From assembly GCF_001280515.1 (NCBI RefSeq), contig NZ_LBIQ01000030.1:1178001-1242000 (forward strand): 64,000 nucleotides of DNA. Direction: 5' to 3'. Shown here piece by piece: positions 9,114-18,912 of this stretch. The stretch's first letter is position 1, and each line of letters opens with the position of its first letter. The translations under genes were made by a program, and so were the position numbers. This stretch comes from Mangrovimonas sp. ST2L15 (GTDB lineage Bacteria > Bacteroidota > Bacteroidia > Flavobacteriales > Flavobacteriaceae). The notes beneath the pieces were generated by a model. The model had not been told where the DNA came from. It saw only the letters and a list, made by a program, of their open reading frames with translations, and ran no database searches.

Positions 9114-10799
9114 ATGAAAGCTACAGGCAGTTTAATTAAGATCCCCCAATACATTTTGAAATGGATGTCAATATGGACGTCATTAGCAGTGCTTAATCTA
9201 TCCATGTCTTGCTCCTATTTTAAAGTTCAGGATGTTCCTATGGTTTCTAGCGAGGAGGTCTCAAATGAAATTAACCGACTAAATGCTACTGAAAAGTATG
9301 TGGTTATTCATTCTGGAGCAAAGTTCTGGAGTCTGAGAAATATGGTTGTTAATGAGGATAATCAAACCTTTTCAGGAGAGATTGGGTCAATTTCGAGTGA
9401 ACATATGTATAAAAAGAGTAGAGATAAGAAAAAATCTATCCTTTACAGTAAAAAGAAACAGAAACCATTAATTGAGGTGCATTTTTATTTAAAGGATAAT
9501 CGAACGTTTGAATATAACTCAAAAGTTGTTATCCCTTTTGACAACGTGGACAAAATATCCTTTAATGAATATGATAAAACTAAATCTACGGTCACATCCA
9601 TTTTGACTGGAGTTTCCATTGTTGGAGGGGTTTTTCTTGTTGCAGGTCTTGTAGCCTTGGCAATGAAAAGTTCCTGTCCTTTTGTATATGTGAAAAATGA
9701 TCAGGGATATGCATTTACAGGAGAACTATACCCTGGTACTATTACGCCCAATATGCAACATGATGATTATTTACCATTGGGAGCTTTTAAGCCTAATTCG
9801 GATGGGATTTTTGAAATCAAAATAGCTAATATGCTTAAAGAAATAGACTATACAGACTATGTTCATCTAATGGTTTTAGAGGCAGATGGAGCTGACCAAA
9901 TTTTGATAGATCAAGAAGGAAAGGCTCATACCATTTCTCAATTACAAACGCCCCAGTTGGTTATGCAAAGTGGTGAACGAGTTTCTAGTGACCCAATAAT
10001 GGAAAAAGGCGATTTGAAAGATTTTAAATTTGATGGGGTAGGTTCATCCGATTCACCTTCAAGAGAAATGATATTTCAATTTGAAAAACCGACAGATGTG
10101 ACCAATGGCAAGTTAGTACTTACTGTCAAAAATTCACCTTGGTTAGATTATATCTATGGAAAATTCAATGAGAAATTTGGGAATTATTATAATGAGTTTC
10201 AAAAGAAACAACAGAATGAACCATATGATAAAATTGAAAGATGGCTTAACGATCAGCACATACCACTTGAAGTAAGTGTAAAAACACTAAATGGATGGGA
10301 ATTGGTTGAAAATTTAGGAACCGTTGGTCCTCTTGCTACTAGGGATTTACTGGTTTCAATTCCATTGAAGGGTGTAAGCAATAATACCGTAGAATTGAAA
10401 TTGGAAACGGGTTTTATGTTTTGGGAATTGGATTACTTGGCAATGGATTTTTCTGAAGACCTTCCGGTAAAAACAAAAACTATCCAGCCAAATAAAGCCA
10501 TTACTAATTATGGTGAAAATGTGACGAAATTATTGGGTACTCAAGATGAAGTTTACTTAAAACAAGAAAACATCGGTGACGAGGTTCAAGTATTTTTCAA
10601 TGTTGAAAATAAAAGTGGAAATCAGACATTTTATTTAAAAAGTAGGGGGTACTACAATTACATTCGAGATTATAAAGGTACTCCAGATTTTGGAGAATTG
10701 AAGAGATTTAGGGAGAAGGAAGCATTTACTAAGTTTTCAGAAGAATACTATTTCCAGTTTTTAAATTACAAATCTGATATTGTACAAGGCCATGAATAG
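9114..10799 (+). CDS. Unassigned lipoprotein, partner of a radical SAM enzyme
   Basis: A 561-residue protein I cannot place in a named family. An N-terminal hydrophobic stretch ends in a lipobox-like LNLSMSC near residue 33, pointing to a lipid-anchored envelope protein. A second hydrophobic stretch, about 163-188 (VTSILTGVSIVGGVFLVAGL), is followed by the motif SSCPFVYV and then YAFTGELYPGTITPNMQ. The rest looks like a beta-rich secreted domain with many aromatic residues. Its end overlaps the radical SAM gene by 8 bases, so the two are translationally coupled and probably act in one process. It may be the enzyme's substrate, a sensor, or an unrelated partner; the sequence does not decide. 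Confidence 0.6.
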   Translation: MKATGSLIKIPQYILKWMSIWTSLAVLNLSMSCSYFKVQDVPMVSSEEVSNEINRLNATEKYVVIHSGAKFWSLRNMVVNEDNQTFSGEIGSISSEHMYKKSRDKKKSILYSKKKQKPLIEVHFYLKDNRTFEYNSKVVIPFDNVDKISFNEYDKTKSTVTSILTGVSIVGGVFLVAGLVALAMKSSCPFVYVKNDQGYAFTGELYPGTITPNMQHDDYLPLGAFKPNSDGIFEIKIANMLKEIDYTDYVHLMVLEADGADQILIDQEGKAHTISQLQTPQLVMQSGERVSSDPIMEKGDLKDFKFDGVGSSDSPSREMIFQFEKPTDVTNGKLVLTVKNSPWLDYIYGKFNEKFGNYYNEFQKKQQNEPYDKIERWLNDQHIPLEVSVKTLNGWELVENLGTVGPLATRDLLVSIPLKGVSNNTVELKLETGFMFWELDYLAMDFSEDLPVKTKTIQPNKAITNYGENVTKLLGTQDEVYLKQENIGDEVQVFFNVENKSGNQTFYLKSRGYYNYIRDYKGTPDFGELKRFREKEAFTKFSEEYYFQFLNYKSDIVQGHE

Positions 10800-12009
10800 T
10801 CAGGTATCATTAATAGGGAAGAGGAATGTTATTTTAACTAATGATAGGGAAGATGGCGTTGTTAAAAAGTTCGCATCTCCTATTATTTCGGGATGGAGAA
10901 AAAATTGGATTCATTTCAAGTTGAAAACAACCCTGTTTTTTATAGCCTTTTCTCTTTTCAAGAACCCGTTAGATTGGTTTAAAAGCCTAGGTTTTTTAAT
11001 TCAATTGAGGAAATCTTTTTTGGGGCCATTTAGGTTGAAGAAAATGATCCGCGTAGATAAAAAGTATTATTTGAGCTTGTATACCCCGGGATGGAATGAC
11101 AACATATTTAAAAGATTTATCGGTTCTGAACTTCTAAATTTTAAAAGCAATGATGTCAATCCCTACCGATATAATCATGTTCAATTGGCAATCACCAATA
11201 AGTGTCCGTTACAGTGCGAACATTGTTATGCATCAGAGTTTTTGAATAAAAGAGATAAATTAACAAAGTCTGATTTTAAGATAATTATTGAAAGGTTACA
11301 GGATTTGGGAGTATGTCAAATTCACTTTACAGGTGGGGAGCCTATGTTAAAGATTTCCCTTATGGAGTCTCTTATGAAAGAAGCCGATGAAGGAACAAAC
11401 TTTTGGCTCAATACTTCGGGATTTGGTTTAACTAATGAGGCGGCAAAAAAATTAAAAAGCTCTGGTCTCACAGGGATTTTTATTAGCCTAGATCATTTTG
11501 AGGAAAATTCCCATAATGCGTTCCGAAATTATAAAGATGCTTACTATTGGGCTATTACAGGAGCTAGAAATGCCTTGAAGAATGACTTGGTAGTTGCTTT
11601 TTCCCTGTGTTTGAGAAATGATTTTGTTTCAAATAACAATTTGAAAAGATATATGAATTTGGCTAAAAATATAGGGGTCCATTATGTTCAATTTATTGAG
11701 TCTAAACCTGTAGGGAACTATAAGGACAAACAAACGGCCTTGTCGCCTGGTAATATTGAATTATTAGAGTCTTTATATGAGGCTTATAATTTTTCAAACA
11801 ATTATTTAGATTATCCAGTGATTACCTATCACGAGTATTATCAACGAAGGGTAGGTTGTTTTTTAGGAGGTAAAAAAGGCATGTATATTGACCAATATGG
11901 AAATATTAATGCCTGTTCGTTTTGCCATAATGCTATTGGTAATATTTTAGACGAGGACTATAAAGAATCTTTACAAGCACTCAACCAAACAGGATGTCCA
12001 GTAAATTAA
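10792..12009 (+). CDS. Radical SAM protein with partial SPASM/twitch-like C-terminus
   Basis: A 405-residue radical S-adenosylmethionine enzyme. The [4Fe-4S]/SAM motif CPLQCEHC (Cx3Cx2C) lies at about residues 138-145, followed by FTGGEPML, the SAM-contacting GGE motif. The C-terminal part has four further cysteines: one in GCFLGG (about 355), two in ACSFC (about 374-377) and one in GCPVN at the very end. That is enough for one auxiliary cluster (twitch-like) but fewer than a full SPASM domain. Relatives include peptide- and protein-maturing enzymes. The ATG at 10792 is preferred over an in-frame TTG at 10780. The unusual basic N-terminal stretch of about 120 residues has no motif I recognise. 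Confidence 0.83.
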   Translation: MNSQVSLIGKRNVILTNDREDGVVKKFASPIISGWRKNWIHFKLKTTLFFIAFSLFKNPLDWFKSLGFLIQLRKSFLGPFRLKKMIRVDKKYYLSLYTPGWNDNIFKRFIGSELLNFKSNDVNPYRYNHVQLAITNKCPLQCEHCYASEFLNKRDKLTKSDFKIIIERLQDLGVCQIHFTGGEPMLKISLMESLMKEADEGTNFWLNTSGFGLTNEAAKKLKSSGLTGIFISLDHFEENSHNAFRNYKDAYYWAITGARNALKNDLVVAFSLCLRNDFVSNNNLKRYMNLAKNIGVHYVQFIESKPVGNYKDKQTALSPGNIELLESLYEAYNFSNNYLDYPVITYHEYYQRRVGCFLGGKKGMYIDQYGNINACSFCHNAIGNILDEDYKESLQALNQTGCPVN

Positions 12010-12058
12010 GAGTTGCACAATAAATTCCCTCACATGAATCTAGTCATTGAATCGGAAT

Positions 12059-12089
12059 AAAAAAGCTATCTCCAAGAGATAGCTTTTTT
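12059..12089. terminator. Bidirectional terminator between radical SAM gene and proA
   Basis: AAAAAAGCTATCTC and GAGATAGCTTTTTT are perfect complementary arms around a 3-base loop (CAA). A-run and T-run flanks let it end transcription from both convergent genes. Confidence 0.85.
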
Positions 12090-12096
12090 ATTTTAG

Positions 12097-13296
12097 TTAT
12101 TTTCTGATGTGTCCATCACCAAAAACGTAGTATTTGTTGGTGACCAATTGTTTAAGGCCCAAAGGTCCTCGATGATGTAATTTGTCTGTGCTTATGGCTA
12201 ACTCAGCACCCACACCCATTTGGCCCCCATCTGTAAACCGGGTAGAGGCATTATGATAAACGGCAGCGCTATCTACTTGCTCCATAAATTTAGCAGCCCT
12301 TTCTTTACTTTCAGTTAAAATAGCAGCTGAATGCCCGCCTGAGTATTTATTGATTTTTTGAATAACGTCATCCAAATTTTCAACTTCGGCTAAGACAATT
12401 TTTAAAGCTAAAAATTCTTCACTCCAGGTATCTTGATTTGGTATTTTAGGCGCCTTTGTCAAAATTTCACCAACTTGGTCATCTACCAAAATATCAACTT
12501 TGAGATTCGTTAATATTTGTTGTAACTCTTTAACCTTAGTCTCATAATTAGGGATGTTTTTACTTATTAACACCTTATCCAAAGCGTTACAAGCAGAAAT
12601 TTTATCCGTTTTGGCATTGACTATCACTTGAACAGTTTTTTCCCAATTCGCATCTTCAGCAACATATAAAAAATTATTACCACGTCCACTCACAAGTACG
12701 GCACAACTAGCGTGGTCTTTCACAAATTTAATTAGTCGTTCCCCGCCACGTGGCACTATTAAATCTAATGGCTCTGATGGATTTCTAAGAAATTCTTGGG
12801 TTTCCTCTCGTTTTAGATGAAGTAATCTAATCCAATCTTTAGTGAGGCCATTTTCCTCTAAGGCTTTATGCCAACATTTTTCTAAAATTAAATTACTGTT
12901 TATGGCTTCTTTTCCGCCTTTCAATAGAATCTTATTATTGGCCTTAAATGCCAAAACTGCTGCTTCTATTGTGACATCTGGCCTGGATTCGTATATAATT
13001 AAAATGGTTCCAAATGGTGCCGTCTTATTTGTGACTTGTAAACCACTGTCTAAAGTGATATCAGAAATCGTTTGTCCAACGGGATCCTCCTGTTGCATCA
13101 CTTCTTTTACGGCCTGGATCATACCATCTACTTTAGATGAGTTCACCACCAATCTATCGTAAAGCGCCTGGTCGTCTTTATCAAAAGCTTCTAAATCTTT
13201 TTTATTTTCTCCAATAATTTGTTCTCGTTCTTTATCTAAGATGTTAATCATCGATTGAAGAACTTTATTTTTTATCTCTGTGTTTATTAATTTCAT
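12097..13296 (-). CDS. proA: Gamma-glutamyl phosphate reductase
   Basis: Reduces L-glutamyl 5-phosphate to glutamate 5-semialdehyde with NADPH, the second step of proline synthesis. The 399-residue protein belongs to the aldehyde dehydrogenase superfamily. Recognisable text includes ILIIYESRPDVTIEAAVLAFKANN, LIVPRGGERLI, the region around the catalytic cysteine (ISACNALDKVL, about residue 235), YSGGHSAAILT and the C-terminal FTDGGQMGVGAELAISTDKLHHRGP. Length is close to the family norm. It is the last gene of proC-proB-proA; the gap to proB is 4 bases. Confidence 0.95.
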   Translation of the reverse strand: MKLINTEIKNKVLQSMINILDKEREQIIGENKKDLEAFDKDDQALYDRLVVNSSKVDGMIQAVKEVMQQEDPVGQTISDITLDSGLQVTNKTAPFGTILIIYESRPDVTIEAAVLAFKANNKILLKGGKEAINSNLILEKCWHKALEENGLTKDWIRLLHLKREETQEFLRNPSEPLDLIVPRGGERLIKFVKDHASCAVLVSGRGNNFLYVAEDANWEKTVQVIVNAKTDKISACNALDKVLISKNIPNYETKVKELQQILTNLKVDILVDDQVGEILTKAPKIPNQDTWSEEFLALKIVLAEVENLDDVIQKINKYSGGHSAAILTESKERAAKFMEQVDSAAVYHNASTRFTDGGQMGVGAELAISTDKLHHRGPLGLKQLVTNKYYVFGDGHIRK

Positions 13297-13300
13297 GTTT

Positions 13301-14077
13301 CTAGTGTATAAATTTTGTTCCTACTTCTTTATCATTAATAATATCTACAATCACATTTTCGCGTTTTCCATTAGCGATATAGGTAGGTATGTTCTTTTTG
13401 GCAGTTCCTTTGGCTATTTTCAATTTGGAGGCCATACCGCCACGTCCTTCTCCTTCTTTCTTTCCAGATTCTTTAACGTATTTTTCAACATTTTGATCTA
13501 CTTTGACTTCATCCAATTTTTTGGAATTTTCATCGTCTGGGTGGCCGGTGTAAAGCCCGTCCATATCAGATAAGATAATCAATCTATCGGCATCTAACAA
13601 CTCTGCAACTAAACTGGCTAACTCATCATTATCTGAAAACATAGACATGGAAAGGGATACTGCATCATCTTCATTGGCAATTGGTATAACACCTTCCGAT
13701 AATAAACCTTCATAACAATTAATCATATTTTGCCTGTGCTTTCCAGGATCAAAATCTCTTTTCGTGGCCAAAACTTGTGCGCATCGCATACCGTAATCAT
13801 GAAAAATACTGTAATAATGTCTCATCATTCTTGGTTGACCAACAGAAGAGTAAACTTGTCTTCGAATTGCTTTATCGGTTATCTTGGTGTCTCCTAATAT
13901 TTCCATTCCTGCGATTGCAGAACCAGATGAAACCAATACAACCATAATATCACGTTCATATAAAACGGCTATCTGCCTAACAAGTTCTCTAAGAACAGGG
14001 CCTAAAATTCTATTGTCTTTATTGGTGAGAACATTGGTCCCTACTTTAACTACGACTCTTTTAATACTATCTTCCAT
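13301..14077 (-). CDS. proB: Glutamate 5-kinase, short form without PUA domain
   Basis: Phosphorylates L-glutamate to L-glutamyl 5-phosphate, the first committed and usually proline-inhibited step of proline synthesis. The 258 residues cover the amino-acid-kinase fold only: VVVKVGTNVLTNKD at the N-terminus, VLVSSGSAIAGM, IANEDDAVS, DNDELASLVA, LLSDMDGLYTG-like text (ILSDMDGLYTGHP) and GRGGMASKLKIA. The C-terminal PUA domain of the roughly 367-residue E. coli enzyme is absent; short ProB forms occur in other bacteria. It follows proC by 2 bases. Confidence 0.94.
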   Translation of the reverse strand: MEDSIKRVVVKVGTNVLTNKDNRILGPVLRELVRQIAVLYERDIMVVLVSSGSAIAGMEILGDTKITDKAIRRQVYSSVGQPRMMRHYYSIFHDYGMRCAQVLATKRDFDPGKHRQNMINCYEGLLSEGVIPIANEDDAVSLSMSMFSDNDELASLVAELLDADRLIILSDMDGLYTGHPDDENSKKLDEVKVDQNVEKYVKESGKKEGEGRGGMASKLKIAKGTAKKNIPTYIANGKRENVIVDIINDKEVGTKFIH

Positions 14078-14079
14078 TC

Positions 14080-14886
14080 TTATTTTGTTTTACCGAGTTC
14101 GGTTGCTCTATTGAATGCAGCATATGCGGCTTCTTGAATCAACTCTTTAACATTGTTATCTTCCATAGAGTCTATCGCTGCTTGAGTGGTACCTCCTTTT
14201 GAGGCTACTTTATCTATCCAAGATTTAGGTGAAATGTCCGATTGATTGAAAAGCTCAATGGCTCCTTCAAAGGTGTTGCTCACCAGAACCCTAGAGTCAT
14301 AATCTGAAAACCCCATTTTATGGGCTGCTTCTAGCATGGATTGCATGAAATAGAAAACATATGCTGGACCACTTCCTGAAATACCGGTAGAAGCATCTAT
14401 AAAGGTTTCATTGTCAACATGAATGGAAGATCCTGTGGTATCTAACAAGTTTCTTACCGCAATTAATTCCACTTTACTTACATTTTCTGTTTCAGTGTAA
14501 GAAGTCACTCCTTTACCTACTTTTGCAGGTAAATTAGGCATTGCCCTTACTATTTTTGGAACGTTTAAATGATTTTGAATGGTTTGTAATGTAACACCTG
14601 CCATAAGTGATACAAAGATTTGCTGGGAATTTACTAAGGATTTCATGTCCTTAAATAAACTTTCACAATGGTAAGGTTTTACCGCTATAAATACGATATC
14701 TGAAGATGGAAGGCACTCCTCCAAGCTTTCATAAACATTAAAATTTCCTTCTTTTCTTAAACTTTCAATTTTCTTTGGATCAGTATCATAAATATTGAGA
14801 CGATGTTTGCTCAATAACGTTGAGGTTGACATACCTTCGGCATAGGTCAAGCCCATATTTCCTGCTCCAATAACTAATACTTTCAT
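14080..14886 (-). CDS. proC: Pyrroline-5-carboxylate reductase
   Basis: Reduces pyrroline 5-carboxylate to L-proline with NAD(P)H, the last biosynthetic step. The 268-residue protein begins with the Rossmann motif VLVIGAGNMG. It also shows VFIAVKPYH, VRAMPNLPAKVGKGVTSY and the family signature IDASTGISGSGPAYVFYFM, then VASKGGTTQAAI. Length is typical. It leads the proC-proB-proA operon, so all three synthetic enzymes are co-transcribed. The 260 bases upstream hold the pnp terminator but no clear -7 box. Confidence 0.95.
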   Translation of the reverse strand: MKVLVIGAGNMGLTYAEGMSTSTLLSKHRLNIYDTDPKKIESLRKEGNFNVYESLEECLPSSDIVFIAVKPYHCESLFKDMKSLVNSQQIFVSLMAGVTLQTIQNHLNVPKIVRAMPNLPAKVGKGVTSYTETENVSKVELIAVRNLLDTTGSSIHVDNETFIDASTGISGSGPAYVFYFMQSMLEAAHKMGFSDYDSRVLVSNTFEGAIELFNQSDISPKSWIDKVASKGGTTQAAIDSMEDNNVKELIQEAAYAAFNRATELGKTK

Positions 14887-15096
14887 TTTGTTTTTTATTG
14901 TTTAACACGGTATTAGCCACAAGAACTGTTCGAAAGTGCCAAATGATTTGAGTAATTTAAAGAATTATGAATCCTTAAACATTTAACGCTGAAACTTAAC
15001 AGGTACACACAATTTCATGTCAATGCTTGCATATTTTGAAAAAAGAATTTTTCAAATTGTCGGTTTGTCGGGTGACATCTTGTCGGGTTGGTGAAT

Positions 15097-15128
15097 AAAA
15101 AAAGCCTTGAGGATGTCTCAAGGCTTTT
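15097..15128 (-). terminator. Terminator of pnp
   Basis: AAAAGCCTTGAG (15100-15111) pairs with CTCAAGGCTTTT (15117-15128) around a 5-base loop. An A-run at 15097-15103 reads as T on the minus strand. It lies just beyond the pnp stop codon. Confidence 0.85.
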
Positions 15129-15149
15129 AAATTATAAAGGAAAAATAGA

Positions 15150-17417
15150 TTAATCGTTGTCGTTATTTCTGTCTTCCCTTGGTTTTCTGTCATCACGACG
15201 GTTGTCGCGACGGTTGTTGTCTCTTCCGCGATTATTATCACGAGAACCTCTGTTATCTCTTCCTCGATTATTATCTCTAGGTGGTCTTTCCTTGTAACCT
15301 TCTGGTTTAGGTAAGATGGCTTTTCTAGAAACTTTTTCTTTCTTGGTTCTTGGATCAATTCCGAAATATTTCACATCGATGACGTCTCCTAATTTTAAAA
15401 CGTCGCTAGGATTCTCAGTACGTTCCCAAGCTAACTCACTTACGTGAAGCAACACCTCATTTCCTGGAGCTTCCATATACTCAACTACAGCACCAAAATC
15501 TAACATTTTGATAACTTTTACCTCGTAAACGCTTCCAACTTCAGGCTTAAAGGTCATGGCGTCAATTCTAGCCAATACTTTGTCAATTCCTTCTTGGTTT
15601 GTTCCTAAAATCTCAACAATACCTTTTTCGGTTGCTTCATCTTCAGTAATAACAATCGTTGTCTCAGTTGTTTTCTGAAGTTCTTGAATGTTCTTACCAC
15701 CTGGTCCAATAAAGGCTCCAATAAGGTCAGCAGGAATCGTAGTAGTGATAATCTTAGGTGCGTGAGCTTTAACATCAGCGTTTGGCTCTGCTATGGTATC
15801 AGTCAATTTACCTAATATATGCAAACGACCTTCACGTGCCTGTTTTAAAGCTTTTACTAATATTTCATAGCTTAAACCTTTAATTTTAATATCCATCTGA
15901 CAAGCAGTAATACCATCGGCCGTTCCGGTAACTTTAAAGTCCATATCACCTAAGTGATCTTCATCACCTAATATGTCACTTAATACAGCATATCTTTCAC
16001 CATCAGAAATCAATCCCATAGCAATACCAGAAACCGGTTTTTTCAATTGAATACCAGCATCCATTAAGGCCATCGTTCCGGCACAAACAGTTGCCATAGA
16101 TGAAGAACCATTACTTTCCAATACTTCAGAAACAACTCTTACAGTATAAGGACAGTCGTCTGGAACCATTTTCTTAAGAGCACGTTGCGCCAAATTCCCG
16201 TGACCAACCTCTCTACGAGATGTTCCTCTGATTGGTCTTGCCTCACCTGTTGAAAAAGGAGGGAAGTTATAGTGAAGATAGAATGTTTCTTCACCTTGGA
16301 AAGTTGGCAAATCAATTACATTGGCTTCTCTAGAAGTTCCTAAAGTAACAGTTGCCAAAGCTTGAGTTTCACCTCTTGTAAAAATTGAAGAACCATGAGT
16401 AGAAGGTAAATAGTCAACTTCACACCAGATAGGTCTGATATCAGTTGTTTTTCTTCCGTCTAATCGTAAACCTTCTTCTAATGTTAGGTTTCTTACGGCT
16501 TCTTTTTGAGCTTTCCCAAAATACTTGGAAATTAGTCCGCCGAATTCATCCAACTCTTCTTCAGAGAAAAGCGCCTTAACTTCTTCTTTTACCTCACTAA
16601 AAGCCAATCCTCTTTCTTGTTTTGAAGATCCCGCTTTTGCGATAGCAAAACACTTGTCATAAGAAGCATCGTATACTTTTTTCTCTAACTCTTCGTTCTC
16701 AACTTCTGGTTCGTATTCTCTGGTTTCTTTTTTACCAAAAGCTTCTGCCAATTTTACCTGAGCTTCACATTGTTCTTTGATCGCTTCATGGGCAAATTTG
16801 ATGGCTTCTGCCATTTCCTCTTCAGAGATTTCTTCCATTTCTCCTTCAACCATCATCACTGAATCAGCTGATGCTCCAACCATCATGTCAATATCTGCTT
16901 CAGACAGTTGAGCTCTACTTGGGTTGATTACCAATTCACCATTTACACGAGCAACGCGTACCTCAGAAATTGGCGTTTCAAAAGGGATGTCACTTAATTG
17001 AATAGCTGCTGAAGCCGCTAAACCTGCTAAAGCATCTGGCATAACCTCGTCGTCATGAGACATCAATTGAATCATAACTTGGGTTTCAGAATGGTAATCT
17101 TTTGGGAATAACGGACGCAAACAACGGTCTACTAAACGCATAGTTAGTACTTCATCATCACTTGGTCTTGCTTCACGCTTAAAAAATCCTCCAGGATAAC
17201 GTCCTGCGGCCGCAAATTTTTCGCGGTAATCTACCGTTAACGGTAAAAAGTCTACATCTGCTGCATCATAATTAGATACAACGGTACAAAGTAACATGGC
17301 GTTACCCATTTGTACTACTACCGAACCATGAGCCTGTTTGGCTAATTTTCCGGTTTCGATGGAAATTTCTCTTCCATCTGCGAGAGTAATTACCTCTCTA
17401 AAAGTTTGTGGAATCAT
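15150..17417 (-). CDS. pnp: Polynucleotide phosphorylase
   Basis: A 3'-5' phosphorolytic exoribonuclease that degrades and tails RNA. The 755 residues contain two RNase PH domains (about 15-225 and 310-540, with [24 protein letters not shown]-type text in the first and [22 protein letters not shown] in the second). They are followed by a KH domain ([16 protein letters not shown], about 555-615) and an S1 domain ([20 protein letters not shown], about 625-700). The last 50 residues are a low-complexity tail rich in Arg, Asn, Asp and Gly, likely disordered and RNA-binding. It lies downstream of rpsO, a classic gene order, but a terminator stands between them. Confidence 0.97.
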   Translation of the reverse strand: MIPQTFREVITLADGREISIETGKLAKQAHGSVVVQMGNAMLLCTVVSNYDAADVDFLPLTVDYREKFAAAGRYPGGFFKREARPSDDEVLTMRLVDRCLRPLFPKDYHSETQVMIQLMSHDDEVMPDALAGLAASAAIQLSDIPFETPISEVRVARVNGELVINPSRAQLSEADIDMMVGASADSVMMVEGEMEEISEEEMAEAIKFAHEAIKEQCEAQVKLAEAFGKKETREYEPEVENEELEKKVYDASYDKCFAIAKAGSSKQERGLAFSEVKEEVKALFSEEELDEFGGLISKYFGKAQKEAVRNLTLEEGLRLDGRKTTDIRPIWCEVDYLPSTHGSSIFTRGETQALATVTLGTSREANVIDLPTFQGEETFYLHYNFPPFSTGEARPIRGTSRREVGHGNLAQRALKKMVPDDCPYTVRVVSEVLESNGSSSMATVCAGTMALMDAGIQLKKPVSGIAMGLISDGERYAVLSDILGDEDHLGDMDFKVTGTADGITACQMDIKIKGLSYEILVKALKQAREGRLHILGKLTDTIAEPNADVKAHAPKIITTTIPADLIGAFIGPGGKNIQELQKTTETTIVITEDEATEKGIVEILGTNQEGIDKVLARIDAMTFKPEVGSVYEVKVIKMLDFGAVVEYMEAPGNEVLLHVSELAWERTENPSDVLKLGDVIDVKYFGIDPRTKKEKVSRKAILPKPEGYKERPPRDNNRGRDNRGSRDNNRGRDNNRRDNRRDDRKPREDRNNDND

Positions 17418-17562
17418 AAATTTAATTCATTGTTTTTCGCATATTCGTTTACTGCGAAATACTGTTAAACATTGGTTGTTGTGTTGTTGAAGTGTTGCGT
17501 GTTACCAATGAAAAACTGTTATATCAGCTTTTTGTTGGGCCTAAAATAGACCATTTAAAAAA

Positions 17563-17586
17563 AAAGAGGCTAATAAAAGCCTCTTT
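17563..17586 (-). terminator. Terminator of rpsO
   Basis: AAAGAGGC (17563-17570) and GCCTCTTT (17579-17586) form an 8-bp stem with an A-rich 8-base loop. A long A-run (17557-17565) gives T residues on the minus strand. It lies directly after the rpsO stop and upstream of pnp, so pnp must be reached by read-through or a separate promoter. Confidence 0.8.
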
Positions 17587-17594
17587 CTATAAGA

Positions 17595-17864
17595 TTATTT
17601 TCTTAATCCTAATTCTTTTACAATCGCACGATATCTCATGATATCTTTCTTTGCTAAATAATCTAGTAAAGAACGACGCTTACCTACCAATTTTACCAAA
17701 GAACGCTCAGTATTGAAATCTTTACGATTCTTTTTTAAGTGTTCTGTTAAATGGTTAATTCTGTAAGTGAATAATGCAATTTGTCCTTCAGCCGTACCAG
17801 TATCGTTTTTCCCTTTACCGTGTTTAGCGAAGATTTCTTCTTTTGTCTCTTTGGTTAAATACAT
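17595..17864 (-). CDS. rpsO: 30S ribosomal protein S15
   Basis: A primary 16S rRNA-binding protein of the small subunit platform. The 89-residue length is exact for S15. Typical text: GTAEGQIALFTYRINHLTEHLKKNRKD, then the signature LVGKRRSLLDYLAKKD and IVKELGLRK at the end. It has its own promoter about 55 bases upstream (TATCTTTG with TTG). A hairpin-capable stretch in the leader (TTTGAAAG 17894-17901 with CTTTCAAG 17907-17914) lies at the start of the transcript. In other bacteria S15 represses its own mRNA; whether that hairpin serves this is open. Confidence 0.97.
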   Translation of the reverse strand: MYLTKETKEEIFAKHGKGKNDTGTAEGQIALFTYRINHLTEHLKKNRKDFNTERSLVKLVGKRRSLLDYLAKKDIMRYRAIVKELGLRK

Positions 17865-17917
17865 TCCAATATTATTTAAATGATTTTTATGTATTTGAAA
17901 GGCTTTCTTTCAAGCTG

Positions 17918-17947
17918 CAAAGATAGTTCTTTTTTAATATTTACAAG
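17918..17947 (-). promoter_or_regulatory. Promoter of rpsO
   Basis: On the minus strand TTG (complement of 17944-17946), an 18-base spacer and TATCTTTG (complement of 17918-17925) match the Bacteroidetes -33/-7 pattern. A start near 17913 leaves a leader of about 48 bases. Confidence 0.65.
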
Positions 17948-18051
17948 TTTTTTGTGTTGAAAATAATGCGTTTTTGAACTGTCGGTATACGCTATTGTCT
18001 TAATAATACGTTAAATAGAAACGAATCTATGTTGAATTAATTCAAATTTTT

Positions 18052-18873
18052 ATGAAACGACTACTTTTTATTAGTGTTTGGGCCCTATTCATGTTAGCGT
18101 GCAATGAGGGCGACGAAATTCCAAATGATGTGGAACCAGATAATTCAAACTTGGCACTTTCCATGGAAGTTGACCATACCGAAAATTTAATCAATGATCT
18201 TGTTGTTGTCAGTGTTCAAAATTACGCAAGTATGCAGGAAGGAAGAATGTTTAATCCGCCAAGTTTGCCTGCATGTGCTACCGCTACGTTAGTGGTGGGG
18301 CAAAACAGTGCTGAATTGACTTTGGATTTTGGTTCTAATGGTTGTTCCTTTCAGGGTTATGTGCTACAAGGACAAATAGTAATGAATTGGAATGGTCTGC
18401 CAGATGCAGATCAAGTTTTGGTACAATGTGAGTTGATCGACTTTTATGTGGGGACGAAACAGGTTCAAGGAAATTCTTCCATTCTTTATGAAATAGCCAA
18501 TGATAATGGAAATCCACAATCAACACATAGTTTAAACCTAACCGTTATTTGGCCAAATGGGCAACAAATTCATCGAGAAGGGGAGAAAATAAGGGAATGG
18601 ATTGAAGGTTACGGGAACACGGATAATGCAGATAATGTTTATTTGATTTCAGGCTATTGGACCTCCACATTTGTTAATGGGAATGTTTATAGCTATGAAG
18701 TGTTAAACCCATTAAGAAGGGAGGCAACATGTAGTCATTTTGTGAGTGGCTCTATGGATGTCCAAAGACCTGTTTTATCTGGTGTATTTGATTTTGGGGA
18801 AGGAGATTGTGACAATTTAGCCACTTTTACCCTGACCGATGGAACAGTCATTGATGTGGTGCTTGATTATTAA
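18052..18873 (+). CDS. Unassigned lipoprotein
   Basis: A 273-residue secreted protein of unknown function. The start MKRLLFISVWALFMLACNEGDE is a lipoprotein signal peptide with the lipobox LMLAC-type cysteine at residue 17, followed by an acidic linker. The rest is a beta-rich domain with several cysteines (CATATL, NGCSFQGY, CSHF, DCDNL) and repeated glycine-aspartate turns. No catalytic motif is visible. It is transcribed alone and converges on the PNGase F-like gene, sharing a strong bidirectional terminator with it. Outer-membrane or surface anchoring is expected but not shown. Confidence 0.7.
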   Translation: MKRLLFISVWALFMLACNEGDEIPNDVEPDNSNLALSMEVDHTENLINDLVVVSVQNYASMQEGRMFNPPSLPACATATLVVGQNSAELTLDFGSNGCSFQGYVLQGQIVMNWNGLPDADQVLVQCELIDFYVGTKQVQGNSSILYEIANDNGNPQSTHSLNLTVIWPNGQQIHREGEKIREWIEGYGNTDNADNVYLISGYWTSTFVNGNVYSYEVLNPLRREATCSHFVSGSMDVQRPVLSGVFDFGEGDCDNLATFTLTDGTVIDVVLDY

Positions 18874-18906
18874 AAAAAAGCGAGTCAATTGACTCGCTTT
18901 TTTTTT
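18872..18906. terminator. Bidirectional terminator, GCGAGTCA hairpin copy 1
   Basis: AAAGCGAGTCAA (18877-18888) and TTGACTCGCTTT (18889-18900) form a perfect 12-bp inverted repeat flanked by an A-run and a T-run, serving both convergent genes. Almost the same hairpin recurs at 21584-21607 on the other side of the neighbouring large gene. Confidence 0.88.
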
Positions 18907-18912
18907 AAATAA

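Noticed and set aside
13301-14077. proB truncated by frameshift
   Set aside because: The kinase domain is complete and ends cleanly 4 bases before proA; short ProB proteins without PUA are a known form.
15020-15358. Minus-strand frame overlapping the end of pnp
   Set aside because: It is an out-of-frame reading of the low-complexity pnp tail and the terminator and has no protein-like composition.
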